A stretch of DNA of 7,884 nucleotides from Pseudomonadota bacterium (GTDB lineage: Bacteria; Bdellovibrionota_B; Oligoflexia; Oligoflexales; JAPPIL01), in contig JAPPIL010000109.1 in assembly GCA_028877195.1 (NCBI GenBank), positions 1 through 7,884 on the forward strand, read 5' to 3'. This document shows, one piece after another, positions 1 to 6,434 of this stretch. Both the position numbers and the translations under genes were made by a program. The number at the start of each line of letters is the position of its first letter. Position 1 is the first letter of the stretch. The notes under the pieces were generated by a model. It saw only the letters and a program-made list of their open reading frames with translations, did no database searches and was not told the origin of the DNA.

Positions 1-19
1 CATTACTTATGCAGCAAAG

Positions 20-28
20 CCCCCCCCC
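20..28. repeat. Nine-base C homopolymer near the left edge
   Basis: Nine consecutive C residues (G on the minus strand) lie about 85 bp beyond the EF-G stop codon. On the minus strand the run follows a purine-rich GGAGGAGGG stretch and precedes a possible ATG at bases 3-1. It could therefore sit in the leader of a gene to the left, but nothing in the window proves that. Bases 1-112 otherwise contain only short open frames that I cannot defend as genes. Confidence 0.9.
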
Positions 29-91
29 AAACCCTCCTCCTACACGCGGGCAAATATCACCGCAAACCGCTAGATAACTACCAGCAAACGC

Positions 92-108
92 GTGTCTAGA
101 TGGGACAC
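92..108 (-). terminator. Weak hairpin just downstream of the EF-G gene
   Basis: GTGTC at 92-96 pairs with GACAC at 104-108, extended by one T-G wobble. This gives a short stem starting 4 bp after the EF-G stop codon. On the minus strand it is followed by GCGTTTGCT, which is only a poor T-tract, so intrinsic termination would be inefficient. It is the only terminator-like structure seen at this end of the gene and may be chance. Confidence 0.2.
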
Positions 109-112
109 AAGG

Positions 113-2203
113 CTACTTGTTGCCCTTTGCCTGCTCCTCACGGAACTTGCTAACCAACTGCTCCTGAATAAAAGAAGGAACTGGCTTGTAACTACCAAAC
201 TCCATGCTGAATGTCGCCTTACCCTGCGTCTTGGAACGCAAATCAGTAGAATAACCAAACATCTCGGCCAATGGCACTTCCGCTTCAATCACCGTGAAGT
301 CATCACGCATGTTACTACCCTGCAGAATTCCTCGCCGCGATGATAGATCGCCCTGAACAGGCCCCTGAAAATCGGTCGGTGTCTCTACTTCTACGCGCAT
401 AATTGGCTCAAGCAACACAGGGCTGGCACGCAAGAAAGCATCCTTGAAAGCTGAACGCGCCGCAATCTTGAACGCCAACTCCGATGAGTCCACATGGTGG
501 AACGAACCATCATCAAGATCAACCTGCACATTGATAACCTGAAAACCAGCCAACGGCCCCTTCTCTAACGATTCCCGCAATCCCTTCTCAACCCCAGGGA
601 TATACTCTTTCGGAATCCGACCACCGACGATATTGTTATTGAAGACGAAGTTCTCATCGCTGTCCGTTAACAACTGCAACTTGCCAACCACATGCGCATA
701 TTGCCCAGCACCACCTGTCTGTTTCTTGTGTTTGTAATCAAATTCAGCCATGCCCGTCGGTGCTTCACGGTAATTCACCTTCGGTTGCCCAACGACAACA
801 TTTGCCTTGTACTCACGCTGAATCCGCTGCACGTAAATTTCTAAATGCAACTCCCCCATGCCACGAATTATCGTTTCATTCGACTCTTGATCGATGTTGA
901 CACGAAACGTCGGATCTTCCTTCATAAAACGATTCAATGCCTTTGAAACTTTAACCAAGTCTTCTTGTTTTTCTGGCTTAATCGCTAACTCAATGACTGG
1001 ATCAGCCACGTAAATCTTTTCCATCGAAACGTTGATCGCTTGATCGCAGTAGGTATCACCAGAAGCACAATCCACCCCGACCATCGCAATAATGTCGCCA
1101 GCAACCGCCTGATCAATCTCCTCACGCGCATTGGAATGCATGCGCACCAAGCGACCGATGCGTTGCTTTTTGTCCAGACGCGGGTTGAAATGCGTATCCC
1201 CCTTGCGCAATGTCCCCTGATAGATACGAGTGTAAGTCAACTGCCCATAAGAGTCGTCGGTAATCTTAAACGCCATCGCTACCAGCGGCTTATCCGTATC
1301 GGGGTAAACCTCTATCTTCTCGTTCTTGCTATTATCAGTAGCAAAATACTTGCGATCCAACGGACTAGGGAAATACCTGTTGATATTATCAAGCAACACC
1401 TGCACGCCCTTGTTCTTGTAAGCTGACCCCATAAACACTGGAGTCAAATCGCGCCGCAACACCGCCCTGCGCACGGTTGCATGGATCAAATCAGTTGGCA
1501 CGTCTTGCCCCTCAAGTAACAGCTCCATCATCTCATCGCTAAACATAGATACCGCATCCAGCAACGCTGCCCGTGCTTCCATCGCTTTATCCTTCAAATC
1601 ATCGGGGATGTCGGCTTCTCGCACGTCTTGTCCCTGATCGCCATCAAAGTAGTAAGCACGCATCGCAATCAAATCGATTACACCCTCATGCTGGGCTTCA
1701 AGACCGATGGGAATTTGCATAGCTATAGCATTATGTCCAAGCTTTTCTTTTAGCTGGGCGATCACTCGCTCTGGGCTTGAACCTGAACGATCAAGCTTAT
1801 TGATGAACGCGATACAAGGCACTTCATAGCGCTTCATCTGGCGATCAACGGTGAATGACTGACTCTGAACACCAGACACACCACACAATACTAGCACCGC
1901 ACCATCAAGCACTCGCAACGAGCGCTCAACCTCCACGGTGAAATCTACGTGCCCTGGCGTGTCGATAATGTTGATAGTATGATCCTGCCAAGCTACCGTC
2001 GTCGCCGCCGAAGTAATCGTAATGCCACGCTCCTTCTCCAATTCCATGTGATCCATCGTCGCACCACTGCCCTCGCCGCGCACCTCTTGGATCTTGTGAA
2101 TCCTGCCTGCGTAATACAGCACCCGCTCCGTCAAGGTGGTCTTGCCCGAATCAATGTGGGCTGAAATTCCTATGTTGCGAACTTTAAGTAAATTATTCTG
2201 CAT
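113..2203 (-). CDS. fusA: Elongation factor G, EF-G1/spdEFG1-like
   Basis: A translational GTPase that drives tRNA-mRNA translocation after peptide bond formation in the cytosol, and in some EF-G classes ribosome recycling. The 696-residue product is full length. G motifs in order are P-loop AHIDSGKT (15-22), switch I RGITIT (59-64), DTPGH (81-85, with the catalytic switch II His85), NKLD (135-138) and GSA (259-261). RGMGELHLE (447-455) marks domain III, QTGGAGQYA (495-503) domain IV, and HHVDSSELAF (569-578) the domain IV tip that reaches the decoding centre. The Ser in AHIDSGKT, the GGAGQY motif and the CGVSGVQSQS segment resemble mitochondrial EF-G1 and bacterial spdEFG1 more than E. coli FusA. 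The ATG at 2203 has AGGGA about 9 nt upstream. No rpsL, rpsG or tuf adjoins it; upstream is a divergent gene. EF-G identity is near certain, the subfamily less so. Confidence 0.97.
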   Translation of the reverse strand: MQNNLLKVRNIGISAHIDSGKTTLTERVLYYAGRIHKIQEVRGEGSGATMDHMELEKERGITITSAATTVAWQDHTINIIDTPGHVDFTVEVERSLRVLDGAVLVLCGVSGVQSQSFTVDRQMKRYEVPCIAFINKLDRSGSSPERVIAQLKEKLGHNAIAMQIPIGLEAQHEGVIDLIAMRAYYFDGDQGQDVREADIPDDLKDKAMEARAALLDAVSMFSDEMMELLLEGQDVPTDLIHATVRRAVLRRDLTPVFMGSAYKNKGVQVLLDNINRYFPSPLDRKYFATDNSKNEKIEVYPDTDKPLVAMAFKITDDSYGQLTYTRIYQGTLRKGDTHFNPRLDKKQRIGRLVRMHSNAREEIDQAVAGDIIAMVGVDCASGDTYCDQAINVSMEKIYVADPVIELAIKPEKQEDLVKVSKALNRFMKEDPTFRVNIDQESNETIIRGMGELHLEIYVQRIQREYKANVVVGQPKVNYREAPTGMAEFDYKHKKQTGGAGQYAHVVGKLQLLTDSDENFVFNNNIVGGRIPKEYIPGVEKGLRESLEKGPLAGFQVINVQVDLDDGSFHHVDSSELAFKIAARSAFKDAFLRASPVLLEPIMRVEVETPTDFQGPVQGDLSSRRGILQGSNMRDDFTVIEAEVPLAEMFGYSTDLRSKTQGKATFSMEFGSYKPVPSFIQEQLVSKFREEQAKGNK

Positions 2204-2224
2204 TGTTTGTGTTCCCTAAAGCCA

Positions 2225-2254
2225 GTTATCCCTATTAGTCTAAAATTTTATCAA
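2225..2254 (-). promoter_or_regulatory. Candidate sigma70-type promoter for the EF-G gene
   Basis: On the minus strand TTGATA (2254-2249, 5/6 to the -35 consensus) is separated by 18 bp from GATAAC (2230-2225, 4/6 to the -10). Transcription would start near 2218, just upstream of the AGGGA ribosome binding site at 2217-2213. The resulting leader of about 15 nt is short but workable. Only 82 bp separate the EF-G start from the divergent mini-ORF start at 2286, so promoters for both directions must fit here; I see no convincing plus-strand -35/-10 pair. Confidence 0.3.
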
Positions 2255-2267
2255 CATAATTACGAAA

Positions 2268-2275
2268 AGGGGGAG
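2268..2275 (+). promoter_or_regulatory. Strong Shine-Dalgarno serving the 2286 mini-ORF
   Basis: AGGGGGAG lies 10 nt before the ATG at 2286 and is the best plus-strand ribosome binding site between 2204 and 2400. It is 26 nt from the ATG at 2302 that opens the long downstream frame, too far to serve that start directly. It therefore points to initiation at 2286. Confidence 0.5.
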
Positions 2276-2285
2276 AGATATAAAC

Positions 2286-2330
2286 ATGTGTCGGGTTACG
2301 GATGATATTCGCATCGCATACAAAGACTGA
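2286..2330 (+). CDS. Possible 14-codon leader ORF overlapping the next gene's start
   Basis: ATG at 2286 opens a frame encoding MCRVTDDIRIAYKD and closing with TGA at 2328-2330. It has the strong AGGGGGAG site, whereas the long ORF starting at 2302 lies in another frame inside it and has only a weak GGG upstream. Three explanations are possible: a translated leader that couples initiation of the downstream gene; a frameshift, real or from sequencing, separating the true N-terminus from the long ORF; or chance. The residues show no amino-acid bias typical of an attenuator. Expression is inferred from the ribosome binding site alone. Confidence 0.25.
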   Translation: MCRVTDDIRIAYKD

Positions 2331-3375
2331 TTCTATCGGGGTGCAGGAGTTTTCCCAAACTGACCTGCCGCAAACGTCGATCAACTCCTCGTCCTCAATG
2401 ACAGGAAAGATCATTGCTCTGCTTCTCCTTGCTGGCGGTGGCTATCTAGGATATGCGCTCTTCTTCCAAGAGCAAAAACTTGCCGATATGATAGCGCCTT
2501 TAGTGGGTAAGAATCAAGATAACATCGTTGTCGGCATCGCAACAAAGATAGATGGCCTGATCGCTTCTGTTGGTGGTTCTGATAAAGGTGGCACTACCGT
2601 TCTGCCGCTAGAAAATGCGCCAACACAGCCTGCGCCAGCGACTCCCACTGCACCAGCGGTAGCGGCATTGCCAGAGGCTGCACCGCCAGCGACGGAGACC
2701 ATAAATATCCCTGCGTCTGACGCAACGCCAACAGTTGTGGGAGACCTGCTGCACGATGGTGCACCAGCTGTTGATGCCATCGTCATCGCTACTTATCAAA
2801 ATCTCAGCAATGGTATTGATAGTGAAATTTTGCCGACAGGAAGAGTTATCAGCGCCCAAGAGGAAGAGATTTGGCGCAGCGGTCTAACACATCGTTTTAT
2901 TTACCAACGCTACAAGACGGTAGAGGATATCATCAATGAACGCTTGTCTGGTTCTGAACCGCTGCTTGAGAGCGCTCTATTGAGCAAAAAATTTTGGACA
3001 CGCATGAGGGCATTGATTGGCTTGGTAAACATGGGGGCGTTTGTCAGCCCAGAACTTGTCCGCATGGCGATTGCTGGCGCACGTGAATCGTTAGTTGCCA
3101 ACTATTTTAAGCGTTTTCGCCGTGAAAACACGGCGTATGAACGCTATGTCCTGCGTTACACTCTGCGCTTCGTCAGTGCTAGAACGAGGATAACTATTCT
3201 AGACTCGCTGCTCAACAATCAAGACAGGTGGGCAGCAGAATACTTGAACGCCGCGATGAACGACCCTGACCCCCAAGTAGCGGCATGGACTGCCAACAAT
3301 CAACATCGCCTCGAAGCGATAGTTACGCAACCTCTGCTTGAACAAGAGGGACAGACGGTGATTGAATCGAGTTAG
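2302..3375 (+). CDS. Uncharacterised single-pass membrane protein with helical C-terminal domain
   Basis: I do not recognise this 357-residue protein. Residues 1-34 are polar; 35-55 (GKIIALLLLAGGGYLGYALFF) form one transmembrane helix or signal anchor. Residues about 107-131 are an Ala/Pro/Thr-rich low-complexity linker. From about 180 to 345 there is a charged, helix-rich domain, probably periplasmic. Helices near 226-270 and 295-340, including DPDPQVAAW (321-329), look faintly like HEAT-type repeats, but this is weak. The start is uncertain: ATG 2302 has a poor ribosome binding site, GTG 2341 (residue 14) and ATG 2398 (residue 33, just before the membrane helix) are alternatives, and the stronger site belongs to the mini-ORF at 2286. 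A stop at 2281-2283 bars a longer in-frame N-terminus. The gene is divergent from EF-G and convergent with coaD, so it is probably monocistronic. The reading frame itself is well supported by length and composition. Confidence 0.8.
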   Translation: MIFASHTKTDSIGVQEFSQTDLPQTSINSSSSMTGKIIALLLLAGGGYLGYALFFQEQKLADMIAPLVGKNQDNIVVGIATKIDGLIASVGGSDKGGTTVLPLENAPTQPAPATPTAPAVAALPEAAPPATETINIPASDATPTVVGDLLHDGAPAVDAIVIATYQNLSNGIDSEILPTGRVISAQEEEIWRSGLTHRFIYQRYKTVEDIINERLSGSEPLLESALLSKKFWTRMRALIGLVNMGAFVSPELVRMAIAGARESLVANYFKRFRRENTAYERYVLRYTLRFVSARTRITILDSLLNNQDRWAAEYLNAAMNDPDPQVAAWTANNQHRLEAIVTQPLLEQEGQTVIESS

Positions 3376-3394
3376 GTTTTTAGACGCGAGTGCA

Positions 3395-3420
3395 GGCAAG
3401 AGACTTCATCTTGTCGTTTT
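3395..3420 (+). terminator. Intrinsic terminator between the convergent hypothetical gene and coaD
   Basis: GGCAAGA (3395-3401) pairs with TCTTGTC (3409-3415), seven pairs including one G-T, around a 7-nt loop. It is followed by GTTTTATT. On the plus strand this is a reasonable rho-independent terminator about 20 bp after the hypothetical gene's stop codon. Its T-tract abuts and partly overlaps the coaD stop codon on the other strand (3421-3419). On the minus strand the same stem is followed by TGCACTCG, so it is unlikely to terminate coaD transcripts. Confidence 0.55.
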
Positions 3421-3889
3421 ATTCTATCAACCCCGACACATGCTTGGCTACAGGCGCGGGGAGCATATCCTTGGGGTCGCTACCGACTCGGACAATTTCT
3501 TTGATCAATGATGAAGACACATGATAAAGATGCGGTTCAGTCATCAGCAACACGGTCGTTAAGTCAGGGCGAAGTTGACGGTTCATCGCCATCATTGTCT
3601 TCTCATACTCATAGTCATTCACAGTTCGCAAGCCCCTGATAATCGCTTTTGCCCCAACTTTATAGGCAAAATCGGCAGTCAAGCCATCAAACATCTCACA
3701 TTTTACATTGCCAAGATGCTGACAACTCGCCACCATCAAACGTAGGCGCACGCCAGAGTCCAGCCAAGCGTTACGCCGACTGGTGCTGATACCCACAGTG
3801 ATTTGAGCAAATATCCTGCTTGCCCGCTCAACAATACTGACATGACCCTGTGTCGGGGGGTCAAACGTCCCTGGAAATACCGCGTGCAT
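3419..3889 (-). CDS. coaD: Phosphopantetheine adenylyltransferase
   Basis: Transfers AMP from ATP to 4'-phosphopantetheine to give dephospho-CoA, the penultimate step of coenzyme A synthesis, in the cytosol. The 156-residue length is normal (E. coli about 159). Seen directly: the nucleotidyltransferase signature PGTFDPPTQGH (6-16) with the T/HxGH motif as TQGH (13-16), IIRGLR (83-88) followed by the acidic NDYEYE (91-96), and SSSLIKE (125-131), equivalent to the ISS-x-x-x-KE nucleotide-binding motif. The segment usually carrying a Lys and an F-x-x-x-E-R run is altered here to SRRNAWLDSGVR (37-48). The start at 3889 has AAAGG about 8 nt upstream, lying inside the end of rsmD. Only 3 nt separate the two genes, so coaD is very likely co-transcribed with and partly coupled to rsmD, a pairing common in bacteria. 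Confidence 0.96.
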   Translation of the reverse strand: MHAVFPGTFDPPTQGHVSIVERASRIFAQITVGISTSRRNAWLDSGVRLRLMVASCQHLGNVKCEMFDGLTADFAYKVGAKAIIRGLRTVNDYEYEKTMMAMNRQLRPDLTTVLLMTEPHLYHVSSSLIKEIVRVGSDPKDMLPAPVAKHVSGLIE

Positions 3890-3892
3890 CGT

Positions 3893-4489
3893 CTAAACCT
3901 TTATAAAAAAATCAACCTTTGTATTGCCGTAACGCCTTGTCTTGATCCGCTGCCAAGATGGAATAATACCTACTTCCGACCAAACTGAACTCTCAAAACA
4001 CAGGTAGCTACCAGTTCCAGCCCGCAACTGCTCGCCGATTGCGGCAAGCACCGACATTCCTTCGTCGCCAGCTTGATACGGAGGGTCAGCCCAAACTAGC
4101 ACCGCCTGATCGTCAAAACGATACCGCTGCAAAAAATTTGCAACCGATATGCGATAACAGGAAATTTTCCCCAATACCATCCCCTGCTTGTCTGCATTGC
4201 GGCGAAAAGAAGCGATATTCTCTCTAATCGTCCGCACCGCTTTGACATCCTGCTCTACAAAGATACAACCGCGTGCACCATTCGCTAGCGCCTCTAACCC
4301 AACCGCCCCACTGCCCGCAAACAAGTCGATAAACAGACAGTCGCCAATCAACGGCCGCAAGACATCAAACAAGGCTTGACGGACGACGTTGCGTGTCGGT
4401 CTTACCGTCGTATCGGTACGACGCTTAAGTTTGCTTGCGCCGCTCTTCAACGCTAAAGATTTTGCCCAACCAGAAGTTATCCGCAACAT
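3893..4489 (-). CDS. rsmD: 16S rRNA (guanine(966)-N(2))-methyltransferase
   Basis: Methylates N2 of G966 in helix 31 of 16S rRNA using S-adenosylmethionine, acting on assembling 30S subunits. With ATG 4489 the product has 198 residues, the same length as E. coli RsmD, and begins MLRITSG, matching the family's M-R-I-x-x-G opening. It has the RPT segment (30-32), the SAM-binding motif DLFAGSGAVGLEA (55-67), an acidic ribose-binding position at Glu79 in FVEQD, and the catalytic ADPPY (134-138). Alternative starts are ATG 4495 (two codons longer) and GTG 4570 (27 codons longer). The last would add a sequence not typical of the family and come within 10 bp of the divergent speA start, so I reject it. 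The ribosome binding site for 4489 is weak (GGGC about 10 nt upstream). The gene heads the rsmD-coaD operon. Confidence 0.95.
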   Translation of the reverse strand: MLRITSGWAKSLALKSGASKLKRRTDTTVRPTRNVVRQALFDVLRPLIGDCLFIDLFAGSGAVGLEALANGARGCIFVEQDVKAVRTIRENIASFRRNADKQGMVLGKISCYRISVANFLQRYRFDDQAVLVWADPPYQAGDEGMSVLAAIGEQLRAGTGSYLCFESSVWSEVGIIPSWQRIKTRRYGNTKVDFFIKV

Positions 4490-4580
4490 AACCATGCCCA
4501 AATATATCTTGCTGAAGAGGACATTAGTAAATACAACCCCCGCATGAGGCTGACTATATGAGAAGCACACTAAAAAAACG
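4490..4580. other. Divergent rsmD/speA intergenic region
   Basis: This 91-bp region must supply promoters for both directions. On the minus strand TTTACT (4531-4526) and TATATT (4506-4501) resemble -35 and -10 boxes but are 19 bp apart and would start transcription almost at the rsmD start codon. On the plus strand TTGCTG (4509-4514) and TACAAC (4532-4537) are 17 bp apart but match poorly. Neither is strong enough to annotate separately. No clear operator palindrome was seen. The right part holds the speA leader mini-ORF. Confidence 0.4.
4546..4549 (+). promoter_or_regulatory. Shine-Dalgarno serving the speA leader mini-ORF
   Basis: GAGG sits 8 nt before the ATG at 4558. Nothing comparable lies at proper distance before the speA ATG at 4581, where the preceding bases are A-rich (CTAAAAAAACG). 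This suggests that ribosomes load at 4558 and reach speA by re-initiation. Confidence 0.4.
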
Positions 4581-4584
4581 ATGA
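4558..4584 (+). CDS. Possible 8-codon leader peptide of speA
   Basis: ATG 4558 opens MRSTLKKR and its TGA (4582-4584) overlaps the speA start codon as ATGA, the classic arrangement for translational coupling. A GAGG site precedes it at good spacing. Two of its eight codons are arginine, AGA and CGA, both rare in many proteobacteria, and CGA is the last sense codon, immediately before the arginine decarboxylase gene. An arginine- or tRNA-Arg-sensing role is conceivable but purely inferred. With only eight codons, chance occurrence cannot be dismissed. Confidence 0.25.
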   Translation: MRSTLKKR

Positions 4585-6434
4585 AAAACCAAGCGACAAC
4601 GATGCCAGCATGGGGCGCTGGCTATTTTGGCATTGATAGCATCAGCGGCAAAGTTATGTGTTGCCCAACCGCTGCCAAGCAGTCCTCTGTTTGCCTCCAA
4701 GACATCGTGCAAAACATTATTGCTGACGGTTACCGCCCACCTTTTATGCTCTGCTTCCCACAGATCATCGCCTCGCAATTGCAGCGGCTTGAGGAAGCAT
4801 TCAGCGCCGCCCAACATGAATTCAGCTACCCACGCCGTCATTACGGGGTCTTCCCGCTCAAAGTCAATCAACATAAAAATTTTGTGCAGGCATTGCTAAA
4901 GTATGGGCAACGCTACGATTACGGACTAGAAGTCGGTAGTAAAGCTGAACTGGTCATCGCTTTAGGCTCACCCCTACCGCCCGCCGCCCTACTAGTTTGC
5001 AATGGCTTCAAGGACGAGGAGTTCATTGAACTCATCTGTTTAGCCGCAACCAAACATAGCAATGTTCTGGCAGTGATTGAATCATTAGCAGAACTATCAC
5101 CACTGTGCAGTGTTTTGCGCCAACATCAACGCTTACCACAACTCGGCTTCCGCATTCGTTTGAGTCATTATTGCGCAAGTCGCTGGGATGACCATGCTGG
5201 CTTGACCGCTAAATTCGGTCTCACCGCGTTTGAATTGCTTGAATTGCTACAAACCCTACAAAAATATGACCTTACCGCCCAGGTAAAAATGCTCCACTTC
5301 CATGCAGGTTCACAGATAACTGAAATCAGCACCTTCAAACGTTCCCTGAAAGAAGCCGCCCGCATCTACGCTAAAGTAGTAAAGATGGGGTTTCCGCTGC
5401 AATACCTCAACATTGGCGGTGGGCTAGGAGTAGACTACGAAGGTAGTAAAACTTCTTCACCATTCAACACCAACTACGAGCCGCAAGAATTTATCAATGA
5501 TGCCGTCTATGTTATCGCATCTATCTGTAAAGAAGAGGGAGCTCCAGCGCCTTTTATCGTTTCAGAAAGCGGCAGAGTTATCGCAGCCTACCACTCGCTA
5601 GTCGTTACCGACGCTCGTAAAGCTCACGCCCTTGGACATGCGGAGATGCCTACGCCGACGGTAACACAGTCATCAAAACCGTTGCGAGAGTTGAATTTCC
5701 TCAACACCAATCTCAACGCAACCACTTGTTCGGAGTATTATCATGATGCGATTGAACATTATCGCGATCTGCTCAAACTCTTCAATTTGGGTTTTATCAG
5801 CCTGGCGGAACGTGCTACAGGCGAAAAAATCTACCGTCAGATATGCACGCAAGCCTATGAGTTGATGCAGGATGAGCCGCAACTAACGGCTGAATTCAAG
5901 CAACTACAGCACAAGCTCGCTAGTAAGTATTTGGCAAATTTTTCTGTCTTTCAGTCGCTTCCCGATGCTTGGGCGATCGGACAACGCTTTCCAGTTTTAC
6001 CACTATCGCGACCACCGCAGGCAACGACCGACAAAGCCCACATCGTAGATATAACCTGCGATTCTGATGGTTGCTTATCGCAGTTCACGGACAGTGATTG
6101 CCTTGAACTCCAAACGTTAGAAAAGAACAGCACCTGCTACTTGGGATTCTTCTTGACGGGAGCGTATCAAGCAAGTCTTGGCAACAACCATAACCTATTT
6201 GGAACGGCACATCGTGTTGAAGTAACGGTCAACGATGATAACTATTCTATCGCAGTAGTTGCTGGTAACATGGTGAATGATTTATTGCGACACCATGGCT
6301 ATGAGCGTGAACAACTAGTGGCTGAATTCAGCAAACAACTTACCGCCGATGCTCCGCAAGCACTGGTTGCTAGTTACCAAAAATTTCTAACCGCTTATCC
6401 TTATCTCAACCTATCGTCTACGGACGAATGTTGA
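4581..6434 (+). CDS. speA: Biosynthetic arginine decarboxylase
   Basis: PLP-dependent fold-III decarboxylase converting L-arginine to agmatine, the first step of the agmatine route to putrescine and spermidine. The 617 residues are a little under E. coli SpeA (about 658), mostly through a shorter N-terminus. Visible in order: WGAGYFGID (11-19), the N-terminal family motif; FPLKVNQ (91-97), with Lys94 expected to hold PLP; HFHAGSQ (239-245), usually HFHLGSQ; the phosphate-binding GGGLGVDYEG (279-288); SESGR (328-332); FSVFQSLPDAW (454-464); and CDSDG (493-497), with Cys493 as the second-subunit active-site cysteine. The C-terminal GAYQASLGNNHNLFG (527-541) is also typical. ATG 4581 keeps the family N-terminus; ATG 4602 is also possible. 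There is no good ribosome binding site directly upstream, but a coupled mini-ORF overlaps the start. speB does not follow; the next gene overlaps by 7 nt and encodes a DUF4159 protein. Confidence 0.96.
   Translation: MKNQATTMPAWGAGYFGIDSISGKVMCCPTAAKQSSVCLQDIVQNIIADGYRPPFMLCFPQIIASQLQRLEEAFSAAQHEFSYPRRHYGVFPLKVNQHKNFVQALLKYGQRYDYGLEVGSKAELVIALGSPLPPAALLVCNGFKDEEFIELICLAATKHSNVLAVIESLAELSPLCSVLRQHQRLPQLGFRIRLSHYCASRWDDHAGLTAKFGLTAFELLELLQTLQKYDLTAQVKMLHFHAGSQITEISTFKRSLKEAARIYAKVVKMGFPLQYLNIGGGLGVDYEGSKTSSPFNTNYEPQEFINDAVYVIASICKEEGAPAPFIVSESGRVIAAYHSLVVTDARKAHALGHAEMPTPTVTQSSKPLRELNFLNTNLNATTCSEYYHDAIEHYRDLLKLFNLGFISLAERATGEKIYRQICTQAYELMQDEPQLTAEFKQLQHKLASKYLANFSVFQSLPDAWAIGQRFPVLPLSRPPQATTDKAHIVDITCDSDGCLSQFTDSDCLELQTLEKNSTCYLGFFLTGAYQASLGNNHNLFGTAHRVEVTVNDDNYSIAVVAGNMVNDLLRHHGYEREQLVAEFSKQLTADAPQALVASYQKFLTAYPYLNLSSTDEC

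Noticed and set aside
1..99. Possible tail of a plus-strand gene entering from the left (frame open to a TAG at 97-99)
   Set aside because: Only about 32 codons are visible, with no recognisable sequence, and other frames are also open for short stretches; not enough to call a gene.
1040..1426. 128-codon open frame on the plus strand inside the EF-G gene
   Set aside because: It is antisense to a certain EF-G coding region, has no ribosome binding site of note and shows no recognisable protein motif; a shadow frame is the simple explanation.
4490..4570. N-terminal extension of RsmD from a GTG at 4570
   Set aside because: The extra 27 codons do not resemble the family N-terminus, would leave only 10 bp before the divergent speA start, and the ATG at 4489 gives the same length as E. 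coli RsmD with the expected opening motif.
5230..5247. Tandem duplication of TTGAATTGC
   Set aside because: It encodes a Glu-Leu-Leu repeat in an amphipathic helix of SpeA in frame; two copies of 9 bp are unremarkable.
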